Shown here: positions 42,990-52,334 of the stretch, piece after piece
How positions within the stretch are numbered: the stretch's first letter is position 1
How the letters are laid out: every line of letters begins with the position of its first letter
From: Actinoplanes utahensis
Lineage (GTDB): Bacteria; Actinomycetota; Actinomycetes; Mycobacteriales; Micromonosporaceae
Reading direction: 5' to 3'
Assembly: GCF_016862455.1 (NCBI RefSeq)
Contig: NZ_BOMZ01000021.1
Span: 1-64,000, forward strand
Length of the DNA: 64,000 nucleotides
Program-made: the position numbers and the translations under genes
The notes under the pieces: generated by a model
Told to the model about the DNA's origin: nothing
The model's database searches: none
What the model saw: the letters and a program-made list of their open reading frames with translations, nothing else

Positions 42990-43427
42990 TTACAGGGCGG
43001 CCAGGCTCCGGACGTAGTTGACCTGCTGGTTGATCGTGTGCACGTCGTCCTCGTGGCGGATCGTGATGCGGGAGACGTACTGATGCGGGCCGCTGGTGAC
43101 CGTGACATGCACGTTCCCCTGCGGGATCGCCTCTTTGTAGAGCAGCAGGAGCAGGCTCAGCCCGCCGGTGAAGCACACGCCCAGGAACGCCACGGCCTTC
43201 GCCCACGTCGGTGTGCGCCGCTGCGAGATCCAGTGGTCGGTGACGAGCCAGCGGGAGCCGGCGAGCGGCAGATCACCCACCGGCGTGCGCACCGACGTGG
43301 AGGTGACCTGAATCTCGGCGATCTCCACGATCACCGGCCCGGTCGCCGCTGGAACGGTGAGATCCCGGCTCTCCGGCTCCGGCGGGGGCGTGGGCGAGCC
43401 CCACGGGTCACCCTGCGGGAAGGTCAT
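42990..43427 (-). CDS. unknown membrane protein
   Basis: A 145-residue protein: N-terminal Pro-rich part, a beta strand region, VTDHWISQRRTPTWAKAVAF leading into one or two membrane helices (FLGVCFTGGLSLLLLLYKEA) and a C-terminal beta part. No family recognised. It starts 10 bases after the SURF1 gene on the same strand, so the two are likely co-transcribed. Confidence 0.65.
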   Translation of the reverse strand: MTFPQGDPWGSPTPPPEPESRDLTVPAATGPVIVEIAEIQVTSTSVRTPVGDLPLAGSRWLVTDHWISQRRTPTWAKAVAFLGVCFTGGLSLLLLLYKEAIPQGNVHVTVTSGPHQYVSRITIRHEDDVHTINQQVNYVRSLAAL

Positions 43428-43437
43428 GCCCGAGACA

Positions 43438-44454
43438 TTAACCGGCGTCGTCCCGCGCCGCGAGACGACGCTCGCTGTCGTCCGCACGTGGCGTGGTCAC
43501 CGTCGCGGACCGTGCCGCGGCGGCCTCCGCCGCCCGCCGATCGGCCTCCGCCACCCGATCCCGTGCGTCCGCCAGAGCGACCCGGTCACGGGCGTCGGCT
43601 TCGGCCACCCGGTCGCGGGAACGCTTGGCGGCCTTGGCCGGACGTGACCGGACGGAGCCGGCGCCGGGCTCGGCAGAGACGCCGTCGCCGGCGCCCTGGG
43701 CGGTCCGTTCCTGGGCCTCACGGCGGGCCTGCCATCCGTACAGCACGAAGGTCATGCCCGCGAAGATCCACCACTGGACCGCGTAGCCACCGTTCTGCCA
43801 GGCGTCCTCGTGCGGGATCGGGATCTGCACGAACGCCGGATCGGCGGCCGGGGTCTGCTCGGTGAGCAGGACGTACGCCCCGTACACCGGGAAGGGCAGC
43901 TCGGTGGCGAGCCGCGGCAGGTTGATCCGCCGGGTGTCAAGCCGGCCGTCCCGCCGTTCCACTGAAGCGGGTCTACTTTCCGACAGGTGAATCTGTCCGA
44001 CGACCGTCACCTGGCCGGTCGGCACGGCCGGGACCACCGGCGACTCGAGCGCCCCACCGGGTGGCGCGGGGACCCAGCCACGGTCCACCAGCACCGCCGT
44101 CCCGTCGTCCAGGATCAGCGGCGTGAGGATCTCGAACCCGACCTTGCTGGCGACCGTGCGCCCCCGGGCCTGGATCTCGTGGGCCGGATCGTAACGACCG
44201 GTGAGGGTCACCTTTGTCCAGGCCACGGCCTCGCCCGGGCCGGCGCCCGGAGTGCCCGCCGCGGTCGGCGCGGCCAGCACCGAGGTCAGCGGGACCGGGT
44301 CGGTGGCGGCTGCCGCGTCGACGCGTTCATTGATGGCGGTGCGCTCCTGGTATCGGTGCAACTGCCAATTGCCCAAGATCACCATGACGATGGCGGCGAC
44401 GACGGTGAGCGCGGCCGCGCCCAGCCAGCGAGGGGTCAGCAGGAACCGGTACAC
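43438..44454 (-). CDS. SURF1-family cytochrome oxidase assembly protein
   Basis: A 338-residue protein with the SURF1 layout: N-terminal helix (WLGAAALTVVAAIVMVILGNW followed by QLHRYQER), a periplasmic domain containing VLVDRGWVPAP, and a C-terminal helix (YAVQWWIFAGMTFVLYGW). SURF1 helps haem insertion into aa3-type oxidase. Unusual is a cytosolic tail of about 95 residues with three copies of a nine-residue unit RDRVAEADA, likely helical. It is divergent from the CobB-like gene. Confidence 0.9.
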   Translation of the reverse strand: MYRFLLTPRWLGAAALTVVAAIVMVILGNWQLHRYQERTAINERVDAAAATDPVPLTSVLAAPTAAGTPGAGPGEAVAWTKVTLTGRYDPAHEIQARGRTVASKVGFEILTPLILDDGTAVLVDRGWVPAPPGGALESPVVPAVPTGQVTVVGQIHLSESRPASVERRDGRLDTRRINLPRLATELPFPVYGAYVLLTEQTPAADPAFVQIPIPHEDAWQNGGYAVQWWIFAGMTFVLYGWQARREAQERTAQGAGDGVSAEPGAGSVRSRPAKAAKRSRDRVAEADARDRVALADARDRVAEADRRAAEAAAARSATVTTPRADDSERRLAARDDAG

Positions 44455-44522
44455 CCCCCGAGGCTACCTGGCGAGGCGGTGGCTCCCGCCGCAGCCAGGT
44501 AGTCTGCGACATCCGGCAGTCG

Positions 44523-46835
44523 ATGAACACGTGGCGGCCGCCTGCGGAAACCTCGGGGGAGACATTGATCACCGCCCAGCCTCGTCTGGTCGTGAGCGCG
44601 CCGTCGTCCGGCCACGGCAAGACAGCCATCGCCGTGGGCCTGCTCGCCGCGCTCAGCGGTCGTGGCGTCCCGACGGCCGGTTTCAAGGTCGGCCCGGATC
44701 ACACCGACGCGGCGTACCTGGGGTTGGCCGCCGGCCGTCCCGGCCGCAACCTGGACCCGCGCCTGGTCGGCGCGCAGCGCGTCGCCCCGCTCTTCGCGCA
44801 CGGCGCCTCCGGTGCCCAGGTCGCCGTCATCGAGGGCGCGATGGGCCTGTTCGACAGTCTCACCGGCCAGCCGGAGATCGACGGCACCGCCTCGGTCGCG
44901 GCCGCCCTGCGTGCGCCGGTGGTTCTCGTCGTCGACGTCGCCGCGATGGGCCACTCGCTCGCCGCGCTGGTGCACGGCTTCCGGATGTTCGACGAGATGG
45001 TGCATCTCGGCGGCGTGATCCTGAACCGGGTCGCCTCCGAGCGGCACGAGCAGATGCTGCGCAGCGCCATGGACGACATCGGCATGCCGGTTCTCGGCGC
45101 CCTGCATCGCGGTGACCTTCCCAACGTGCTGCCCGCCCGCACCCACGGCCTGGTCCCGGTCGCGCACCGGACGGTCGAGGCCGGCCGGGCGGTGCGGCGC
45201 CTCGGCGAGGCCGTCTCCGGTTCCCTCGACATGGACCGGTTGATGGCCCTCGCCGCGTCCGCGCCGCCGATCCCCGGCCCGCTCTGGACCCCAGCGGAAG
45301 CGGCCGGTGACGAGCGGTTCGACCAGCGGCCGTTGATCGCCCTGGCTGGGGGCCAGGGCGCCCCCTACACCTACGTGGAGACGGCCGAGCTGCTCACCGC
45401 CGCGGGCGCGGACGTCGCGGTCGTCGACCCTCTGCGCGATGAGGTGCTGCCACCGGGCACGCGCGGGCTGGTGGTGGGTGCGGGCCTTCCTGAGGGGTAC
45501 GCGGAGGAGCTCTCCGCCAATCGCCGGCTCTGCGCGGCCGTCGCGCAGTTCGCCCGGGACGGCTGGCCCGTGGTGGCCGAGGGCGTCGCCCTGCCGTGGC
45601 TCGGCCGGGAACTGGACGGCCGCCCGATGTGCGGCGTCCTCGACGCGACCGCGACGACCGGCGAGCAGACCGTCGCCGGTTACCGCGAGGCGACCGCCCC
45701 CGGCACATCGGTGCTGGCCCCGGCCGGCGCCCGGATCACCGGCTACAAGCAGCACCGCGCGGTGGTCACCCCTCGGCACGGCGCCAACCCGGCCTGGACC
45801 TGGTCCGGCGGCAACCCGGAGGGCTTCGTCTGGCGCCAGGTCCACGCCTCGCAGCTCGCCCTGCACTGGGCCGCCGCCCCGGAGATCGCCCGCCGCCTGG
45901 TCTCCGCCGCACACGCCGGCCCGCAGGGCACTCAGCCCTCGCAGGCCCCGCAGAGCTTCCATGCCCCGAGCTTGCACGGCCCGCAGAGCTCCCCGAACTC
46001 ACACGGCTCGCAGAACGGCATGCACTCCGGTTCACCCGCAGGTCACCCGGCGATGCCTCCCACCCAGGGCGGACCGGGCGGCCAAGGCGGACCGGGCGGG
46101 CAGCCGTCGGGCATGCCCCCGGTCCAGGGCTCGCCGGCTGTGCCGGGTCCGCCGAGGCCGCCGCAGCCGGTGCCGACCGGCATGCTCCCCGGCCAGGGCC
46201 CCGGCCCCTCCTATGGCATGCCTCCCGGTCAGAACGGCTCGCCGTACGACATGCCGCAGCGTCCCGGGCCGTCCGGATCACCCTTCGACATGCCGCCCGG
46301 CCAGGGCCCCGGCGGCTCGCCGTTCGACATGCCGCCCGGTCAAGGCCCTGGCGGCTTCCCGTTCGACATGCTGCCAGGCCACGGCTCCGGGCCGAACGGC
46401 TCGGCCCGCAACGTTCCCGTGGGACAGGGTGTCGGCCCCGGATTCGGCATGCCGGGTTCCGGCATGCCGGTCTCCAGCTTCCCGGACGCCGGTATGTCGG
46501 CGGCCCCTGGCCCGGAGACCCCCGACAACGGAGCGCCGACCCAGGTGATGCCGGCTCCGGGTCTGCCCACCAGCCCCGGCATGCCACCCGGCCCGATGTC
46601 CTTCGGCGGTCCCGGTCAGGGAATGCCGTCGCACCAGGCCCAGGGCGGCCCGCAAGGTCACATCCTGCCGACCGGCGCCCTGCCCCAGATCCAGATCACG
46701 ACCAACCAACCGGATTCCGGCGTCGCCATCTCCGGCCAGATCCTGCCGCCCGCGGCACCGTCCGGCTCCGGCGACTCCTCCGGCCCCAACACGCCGCCTT
46801 CGGACGGCCATCCCCACGACATGCCCGTGCGCTGA
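44523..46835 (+). CDS. cobB: CobB-like protein with degenerate amidotransferase site and repeat tail
   Basis: A 770-residue protein. Residues up to about 460 fit cobyrinate a,c-diamide synthase (CobB/CbiA): ATPase start LVVSAPSSGHGKTAIAVGLL, KVGPDHTDAAYL, VIEGAMGLFDS. In the amidotransferase half the usual AECGGL nucleophile motif reads AEGVALPWLG, with no Cys, and the GHEFHR motif reads GYKQHR. Residues about 465-770 are a Pro/Gly/Met/Gln-rich tail including four 13-residue units. Glutamine hydrolysis is therefore unlikely; it could use ammonia, or have another job. ATG 44523 has no clear ribosome site; TTG 44568 after GGGGGAG is an alternative. Confidence 0.75.
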   Translation: MNTWRPPAETSGETLITAQPRLVVSAPSSGHGKTAIAVGLLAALSGRGVPTAGFKVGPDHTDAAYLGLAAGRPGRNLDPRLVGAQRVAPLFAHGASGAQVAVIEGAMGLFDSLTGQPEIDGTASVAAALRAPVVLVVDVAAMGHSLAALVHGFRMFDEMVHLGGVILNRVASERHEQMLRSAMDDIGMPVLGALHRGDLPNVLPARTHGLVPVAHRTVEAGRAVRRLGEAVSGSLDMDRLMALAASAPPIPGPLWTPAEAAGDERFDQRPLIALAGGQGAPYTYVETAELLTAAGADVAVVDPLRDEVLPPGTRGLVVGAGLPEGYAEELSANRRLCAAVAQFARDGWPVVAEGVALPWLGRELDGRPMCGVLDATATTGEQTVAGYREATAPGTSVLAPAGARITGYKQHRAVVTPRHGANPAWTWSGGNPEGFVWRQVHASQLALHWAAAPEIARRLVSAAHAGPQGTQPSQAPQSFHAPSLHGPQSSPNSHGSQNGMHSGSPAGHPAMPPTQGGPGGQGGPGGQPSGMPPVQGSPAVPGPPRPPQPVPTGMLPGQGPGPSYGMPPGQNGSPYDMPQRPGPSGSPFDMPPGQGPGGSPFDMPPGQGPGGFPFDMLPGHGSGPNGSARNVPVGQGVGPGFGMPGSGMPVSSFPDAGMSAAPGPETPDNGAPTQVMPAPGLPTSPGMPPGPMSFGGPGQGMPSHQAQGGPQGHILPTGALPQIQITTNQPDSGVAISGQILPPAAPSGSGDSSGPNTPPSDGHPHDMPVR
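46245..46400 (+). repeat. 39-bp in-frame repeats in the CobB-like tail
   Basis: Four units of 39 bases at 46245, 46284, 46323 and 46362, encoding FDMPPGQGPGGSP-like 13-residue blocks. Confidence 0.85.
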
Positions 46836-47050
46836 CCCGCACCGTCCACACCCTCCGTGGTGGCGGGTCACGGACCGCGGCGCCATGAGCCGTCACCGCC
46901 GAAAGCACGGGTCCGGGCGCCACCTGTGGGTGGCCGGGTGACCTGGCGCGGCACCGGAAACGATCCAGCGTGCGAAAGCGCGATCGCGTGCCCGGAAGTT
47001 GTCGTACCCCCCTCGTACCGTGAGGCATACGACAACCGAAGGAGGAGATC

Positions 47051-47671
47051 GTGGCCGACCGTGTGCCGCTGGATTTCGACCCGCCGGTTCGTCAGATCAG
47101 AGCCCTGTTGCTGGGGGTCGACGACCGTGACCTCACCGCGCCGACTCCCTGCCCGGGCTGGCCGGTCGCGACCCTGCTCGATCATCTGATGGGACTGGCC
47201 TCCGCCTTCACGATGGCCGCCCGCAAACGCGACGGCGCCGGCGGCCCACCGCCGGAGCCATCCGCTGAGCACCTGTCCCGGCATTGGCGCAGCCGTCTGC
47301 CGGTTGTGCTCGCCGACCTCGCCACCGCGTGGAAGGACCCGCACGCCTGGACCGGCACGGCCCGGGCCGGCGGCGTGACCATGCCGGCCACCGCGATGGG
47401 CGCGGTGGCGATGACCGAGCTGGTGATGCACGGGTGGGATCTGGCCCGTGCCACCGGCCAGGACTACGCGGCCGACCCGCGGGCGCTGGAGGTGCTCGTC
47501 GAGTTCCTCGCCCAGGGCCCGGCCGACGGCACCCCCGGCCTGTTCGGGCCCCGGGTCCCGGTCGCACCGGAGGAGGAGTTGCTGGCCCAGGCTCTGGGTA
47601 TGGCCGGCCGCGACCCATCCTGGCGCCGTCCACGCCACCCCACCCCCTCCCGCCACCCGGTGCGGGAGTAG
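47051..47671 (+). CDS. TIGR03086-type DinB-like metal-binding protein
   Basis: A 206-residue four-helix-bundle protein of the maleylpyruvate-isomerase/mycothiol-dependent superfamily: LTAPTPCPGWPVATLLDHLM at the start (the His is a metal ligand), MTELVMHGWDLARATG in the middle (second His) and GMAGRDPSWRRP near the end, the TIGR03086 pattern. Such proteins bind a divalent metal and may use mycothiol. GTG follows GGAGGAG. A low-complexity region without genes lies between it and the PBP. Confidence 0.85.
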   Translation: MADRVPLDFDPPVRQIRALLLGVDDRDLTAPTPCPGWPVATLLDHLMGLASAFTMAARKRDGAGGPPPEPSAEHLSRHWRSRLPVVLADLATAWKDPHAWTGTARAGGVTMPATAMGAVAMTELVMHGWDLARATGQDYAADPRALEVLVEFLAQGPADGTPGLFGPRVPVAPEEELLAQALGMAGRDPSWRRPRHPTPSRHPVRE

Positions 47672-47687
47672 ACCGTCCACCCCACCC

Positions 47688-47851
47688 GGTCCAGGAGGCG
47701 AGCCGAGCGGGGAACGGCCTGGGCTCCCGGTCCAGGAGACGAGCCGAGCCGGGAACGGCCTGGGCTCCCGGTCCAGGAGGCGAGCCGAGCCGGGAACGGC
47801 CGGGGCTCCCGGTCCAGGAGACGAGCCGAGCCGGGAACGGCCTGGCCGGGC
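47688..47851. repeat. 41-bp tandem repeat, four copies
   Basis: Units begin at 47688, 47729, 47770 and 47811 with GGTCCAGGAG and contain CGAGCCGAGCCGGGAACGG. They fill most of the 320-base gap between two convergent genes, where no gene is seen. Confidence 0.9.
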
Positions 47852-47993
47852 CAGGGAAAGCGAGCCCGGCCCGGCCTGGCCGGGAAGACGGGCCAGGCCG
47901 GGCCGGGTCGCAGTGCCTGTCATGCGGCATCTGCCCGGGCGGCGGGCGGGCGCGGTGGCCCGTGGGGTGCGGTGTGGCGGCCCGGGCGCGGGG

Positions 47994-50138
47994 TCAGCCC
48001 CAGACGAGCTTGTCGGAGGGCGGCTGGAAGTCCTGCTCCGGGACGCCTTCGAGAGCGTCGCGCAGGGTTTCGGCGACGGTGTATTTCGAGATGGTGGAGC
48101 GGCCGACACCGACCAGATGTTCCGGGTTGTCGGGGTCGGCGACGAAGGCGGCGGCCGCCAGTTGTGGGGTGTAACCGCTGAACCAGGCGGTCTTGTTGCC
48201 GTCGGTGGTTCCGCTCTTGCCGGCGACCGGACGGCCCAGTGTGCGGTAGACCATCTCCGACGTGCCCCAGCCGCCGCAGCCGCCGCGGGCCGCGCCGTAA
48301 CCGGTGACGCAGCGGGCCGCGTCGGTGGCGGCGCGGGCCACGTTCACCTTGACGGCCTGGTCACAGCGTGGCGCGGCGACGAGTCGTCCCTGGTGGAGGG
48401 CGTTGGAGCCGTCCGGGGTGCGGATGCTGGTCACCGGCAGGGGCTGGCAGTGCCGGCCGTCGGCGGCGAGGGTGGCGAAGACGTTCGCCATCTCGACGGG
48501 GGTGGCGTCGCTGACGCCGAGGGTGAAGGCGCCCCACTCGGAGGCGTTCTCCTTTCGGGCGAGCCGTTTGTCGACGGCGGTGCGCCAGCGCAGTCCGAGC
48601 CGTTCCGCCATCTGTACGGCCTTCTCGGCGCCGACCTTCTCCTCGAGTTGAACGAAGTACGTGTTCACCGATTTGCCGAATCCGCTCCACATGGTCTGGG
48701 TGCCGGTCATCGACGCGGTGGAGTTCTTGGGGCACCAGTGGACGCCGCAGGTGGCGGGCCCGGGCGCGGTGATGTACCGGCTGACGTACCGCGGCGGTGA
48801 GTAGAAGGAGGTGGACAGTGGCATCCCGGCTTCCAGCGCGGCCAGCATCGTGAAGATCTTGAACGTGGATCCGGCCTGGTAACCGGCCATGTCGCCGCCG
48901 CCGAGCAGCGGGTTGACGGTGTTGGGGTAGTTGCCTTTGACGTCGTCGAGCGACCGGTCGCTGTGCCTGCCGTTCTCTTCCTGGTCGAGGGAGTACCGCC
49001 GGTTGACGGCCATGCTCAGCACCCGGCCGGTGCCCGGCTGGATGACGACCTGTCCGTGCGCGATGGAGCTGTTGCGGCCTTCTTTGTCGAGTACGTGTTC
49101 CATGGCGTACCGCTGGATCTCGGGGTCGATCGAGGTGATCACCCGGTAGCCGCCGCGCCGCAGATTCTCCTCGCGTTCCTGCGGGTTGCGGCCGAAGGCC
49201 GGCTGTTCGCGCCACCAGTTCTTGAAGTAGTCGCAGAAGAAGCCCCAGTCGTTGTGGCGGGGCGCGACCGAGACGCAGTCGTTCGGCGGGGTGTACAGCT
49301 TCAGTCTGATCTTCGTCTTGCGCGCCGAGGCGGCCTGTTCGGCGGTGATCGCGTTCATTTCGCGCATCCGGTCGATGACGTAGTTGCGCCGGTCCAGGGC
49401 GGCCTTCTGGTCCTTGGTCGCCGGATCGTACGCGGACGGCGCCTTGACGAGTCCGGCCAGCAGTGCCGCTTCGACGAGGGTGAGATCGCGGGGCGACTTG
49501 GAGAAGAAGACCTGGGACGCGGCGTAGATGCCGTACGCGCGGTGCCCGTAGTAGGCGGCGTTCAGGTACCGCTCGAGGATCTCGTTCTTGCTGAGCCGGT
49601 GTTCGACCTCGATGGCGAGCCGCATCTCGCGCAGTTTGCGGGTGGCGGTCTGTTCGGTGGCTTCCAGGGCTTCGCGCGGGGTTCGTGCGCTGTCGCGCAG
49701 CGCCATCCGGACGTATTGCATGGTCAGCGTGGACGCGCCCTGGGAGACGCCGCCGGCCTGCTGGTTGGCGACGAAGGCGCGGGCCACCCCTTTGGCGTCG
49801 ACGCCGTTGTGCTCGTAGAAGCGGGAGTCCTCGGACGCCACGATCGCCTTGATCACGTGCGGCGACATGTCGGCCAGGCCGACGTGTTTGCGGTGTTCGT
49901 CGTAGAACAGGGTGAGCAGGGTCTTGCCGTCGCTGGCGTACACGTAGGTGGTCTGGGCGGGTGGTGTCTCGGTGAGTTGTTCGGGCATGCCTTCCAGCGC
50001 TTCGCTGCCGGCCTTGACCCCCATCCCGGCGAGGGCCGTGAAGGGATAGGAGAGGCCGGCGATGACCAGGCCCGCGATGAGCCCGGCGCGGATCAGGAGG
50101 GCGACTCTTCCGGCTACGGTGAGGCGTCGGCTCGTCAC
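47994..50138 (-). CDS. class A penicillin-binding protein
   Basis: A 714-residue bifunctional murein synthase. After a membrane anchor (LIRAGLIAGLVIAGLSY) comes the GT51 glycosyltransferase domain (EDSRFYEHNGVD, GASTLTMQYVRM, RKLREMRLA, LERYLNAAYYG) and then the transpeptidase domain with Ser in AGSTFKIF, KSVNTY as SxN and KSGTT as KTG. It polymerises and cross-links peptidoglycan outside the membrane. GTG 50138 gives the usual short cytosolic N terminus; a TTG at 50156 in the same frame is possible. Confidence 0.94.
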   Translation of the reverse strand: MTSRRLTVAGRVALLIRAGLIAGLVIAGLSYPFTALAGMGVKAGSEALEGMPEQLTETPPAQTTYVYASDGKTLLTLFYDEHRKHVGLADMSPHVIKAIVASEDSRFYEHNGVDAKGVARAFVANQQAGGVSQGASTLTMQYVRMALRDSARTPREALEATEQTATRKLREMRLAIEVEHRLSKNEILERYLNAAYYGHRAYGIYAASQVFFSKSPRDLTLVEAALLAGLVKAPSAYDPATKDQKAALDRRNYVIDRMREMNAITAEQAASARKTKIRLKLYTPPNDCVSVAPRHNDWGFFCDYFKNWWREQPAFGRNPQEREENLRRGGYRVITSIDPEIQRYAMEHVLDKEGRNSSIAHGQVVIQPGTGRVLSMAVNRRYSLDQEENGRHSDRSLDDVKGNYPNTVNPLLGGGDMAGYQAGSTFKIFTMLAALEAGMPLSTSFYSPPRYVSRYITAPGPATCGVHWCPKNSTASMTGTQTMWSGFGKSVNTYFVQLEEKVGAEKAVQMAERLGLRWRTAVDKRLARKENASEWGAFTLGVSDATPVEMANVFATLAADGRHCQPLPVTSIRTPDGSNALHQGRLVAAPRCDQAVKVNVARAATDAARCVTGYGAARGGCGGWGTSEMVYRTLGRPVAGKSGTTDGNKTAWFSGYTPQLAAAAFVADPDNPEHLVGVGRSTISKYTVAETLRDALEGVPEQDFQPPSDKLVWG

Positions 50139-50232
50139 CCTAAGAAGGTATGACAAAACCCCTCATGTTCGGACGGAACGGCCGAAGTAAGGCGGCATGA
50201 GGGAGGGTTCGAGGGTCGGGCATGCTGACCCC

Positions 50233-51285
50233 ATGAGTTTCGACCTTGATCATCACGGCGACGCCGAGGTGGGGGCGGGCCTGATCGATCTCGCGGTCAA
50301 CGTGCGGCGCCAGGCCATGCCCCGGTGGCTGGCGGATCCGATCACCGAGTCACTGGGCGCGCTCGCGGCGTACCCCGACGAGACGAAGGCGACCGCGGCC
50401 GTCGCGGGCCGGCACCGCCGGGACCCGGCCGAGGTGCTGCTGACCGCCGGCGCCGCCCAGGCGTTCGTGCTGCTCGCGCAGGCCCTGCGCGGTGCCCGGC
50501 GCCCGGTCGTGGTGCACCCGCAGTTCACCGAGCCGGAGGCCGCGCTGCGCAACGCCGGCCATCAGGTGGAACGGGTGATCCTGCGCGAGGAGGACGGCTT
50601 CCGGCTCGATCCGGGCCTGGTCCCGGAGGACTCCGATCTGGTGTTCGTGGGCAACCCGACGAACCCGACGTCGGTTCTGCACCCGGCCGCCGACATCGCG
50701 AAACTGGCCCGCCCGGGCCGGGTCCTGGTGGTGGACGAGGCGTTCGCCGACACCACCTACCGGCCGGGCGTGCCGGGCGAGCCGGAGTCGCTCGCGGGGC
50801 GCCGGGACCTGCCCGGCCTGGTGGTGCTGCGCAGCCTGACCAAGACCTGGGGCCTGGCCGGGCTGCGGATCGGCTACCTGCTCGGGCCGGCCGGGCTGCT
50901 GCCCCGGCTGGCCGCCGCCCGCCCGCTCTGGGCGGTCTCCACCCCGGCGCTCGCCGCGGCGACCGCGTGCGCCTCCCCGGTCGCGGTCGCGGCCGAACGG
51001 GAGATCGCCGCGGGGCTCGCGGCGGAGCGTGCCCATCTGGTGGAACGGCTGCGGCGAGTGCCGAGCGTCACGGTTCCCGGCGATCCGGCGTCCGCTTTCG
51101 TTCCGGTACGCCTCCCAGCTGCCGATCACCTACGCGTTGAGCTGCGCGAACGTGGCTATGCGGTACGCCGTGGCGACACCTTCCCGGGGCTGGGCCCGGA
51201 CTGGCTGCGGATTGCGGTGCGCGACACTGCCACCACAGACGGATTCGTGCAGACTCTGAGCGAAGTGATCGAGGAGCGACCGTGA
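50233..51285 (+). CDS. cobC: PLP-dependent CobC/Rv2231c-like protein
   Basis: A 350-residue fold-type I aminotransferase-like enzyme: VLLTAGAAQAFVLLAQAL, FVGNPTNPTSVLHP, VVDEAFADTTYRP and the PLP-binding Lys in SLTKTWGLAGLRIGYL. Similar to histidinol-phosphate aminotransferase and to the CobC/CobD-type decarboxylase that makes aminopropanol phosphate. Overlap by four bases with cobT and the neighbouring cobA support a cobalamin role; which reaction it catalyses is inferred. Confidence 0.88.
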   Translation: MSFDLDHHGDAEVGAGLIDLAVNVRRQAMPRWLADPITESLGALAAYPDETKATAAVAGRHRRDPAEVLLTAGAAQAFVLLAQALRGARRPVVVHPQFTEPEAALRNAGHQVERVILREEDGFRLDPGLVPEDSDLVFVGNPTNPTSVLHPAADIAKLARPGRVLVVDEAFADTTYRPGVPGEPESLAGRRDLPGLVVLRSLTKTWGLAGLRIGYLLGPAGLLPRLAAARPLWAVSTPALAAATACASPVAVAAEREIAAGLAAERAHLVERLRRVPSVTVPGDPASAFVPVRLPAADHLRVELRERGYAVRRGDTFPGLGPDWLRIAVRDTATTDGFVQTLSEVIEERP

Positions 51286-52334
51286 CGCTGGAGACCACGC
51301 TGGCCGCCATCCGGCCGGCCGACGACGCGGCGATGACCGCCGCCCGGGACCTGCAGGCCCGGCTGACCAAGCCGGCCGGTTCGCTGGGCGCCCTGGAGGA
51401 GCTGTCGGTGCGCCTGGCCGGTCTGGCCGGGGTGTGCCCGCCGCCGCTGCCGCAGCCGGCCACGGTCGCGGTCTTCGCCGGCGATCACGGCGTGCACGCG
51501 CAGGGCGTGACCCCGTGGCCGCAGGAGGTCACCGCGCAGATGGTGGCGAACTTCGTGGCCGGCGGCGCGGTGGTGAACGCGTTCGCTCGCCAGGCCGGCG
51601 CGGACGTCATGGTGGTCGACGTCGGGGTGGCGATCCCGCTGCACGGCGGCCCGAACCTGCTGGACGCCAACGTGCGCCGCGGGACCCGGGACATGACGGC
51701 CGGCCCGGCGCTGACCCGCGAGGAGGCGCTCGCGGCTGTCGAGATCGGCATCCGGGTCGCCGAGACGCTCGTGGAGCAGGGCGCGAGAGCGCTGCTCACC
51801 GGGGACATGGGGATCGCCAACACGACCCCGGCGGCCGCGCTGATCGCCGCGTTCACCGGCGTCTCGGCAGACGTCGCGACGGGTCGGGGCACCGGCATCG
51901 ACGACGCGACCCTGGCCCACAAGATCTCCGTGGTGACGGCCGCGCTGGAGCGGCACCGGCCCGACCCGGCCGACCCGCTGGGTGTGCTCGCCGCGGTCGG
52001 CGGTCTGGAGCACGCCGCTCTGGCCGGTTTCATCCTGGGCGCCGCCGCGCGCCGCGTTCCGGTGATCGTCGACGGGGTGATCGCGGTGTCGGCCGCGGTG
52101 ACCGCGGCCGCGTTCGCCCCCGACTCGGTGGCCGCGATGGTCGCCGGGCACCGTTCCGCCGAGCCCGGGGCCAGCGTCGCCCTCGCCCACCTCGGCCTGG
52201 AGCCGCTGCTCGACCTGGGCATGCGCCTGGGCGAGGGGAGCGGCGCGGTGCTTGCCCTGCCCGTCGTGGCGGCCGCGGTGCGCGTGCTGCACGAGGTGGC
52301 GACGTTCGACTCGGCGGGAGTTTCGGAGAAATGA
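51282..52334 (+). CDS. cobT: nicotinate-nucleotide:DMB phosphoribosyltransferase
   Basis: A 350-residue enzyme that activates the lower base of cobalamin. Family marks: SLGALEELSVRLAGL, VFAGDHGVHAQGVTPWP, ALLTGDMGIANTTPAAALIA, GRGTGIDDATLAHK, and the catalytic Glu within GAVLALPVVAAAV region. It starts at GTG 51282 (GTGA overlap with cobC) and overlaps cobA by four bases. Confidence 0.95.
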   Translation: MTLETTLAAIRPADDAAMTAARDLQARLTKPAGSLGALEELSVRLAGLAGVCPPPLPQPATVAVFAGDHGVHAQGVTPWPQEVTAQMVANFVAGGAVVNAFARQAGADVMVVDVGVAIPLHGGPNLLDANVRRGTRDMTAGPALTREEALAAVEIGIRVAETLVEQGARALLTGDMGIANTTPAAALIAAFTGVSADVATGRGTGIDDATLAHKISVVTAALERHRPDPADPLGVLAAVGGLEHAALAGFILGAAARRVPVIVDGVIAVSAAVTAAAFAPDSVAAMVAGHRSAEPGASVALAHLGLEPLLDLGMRLGEGSGAVLALPVVAAAVRVLHEVATFDSAGVSEK

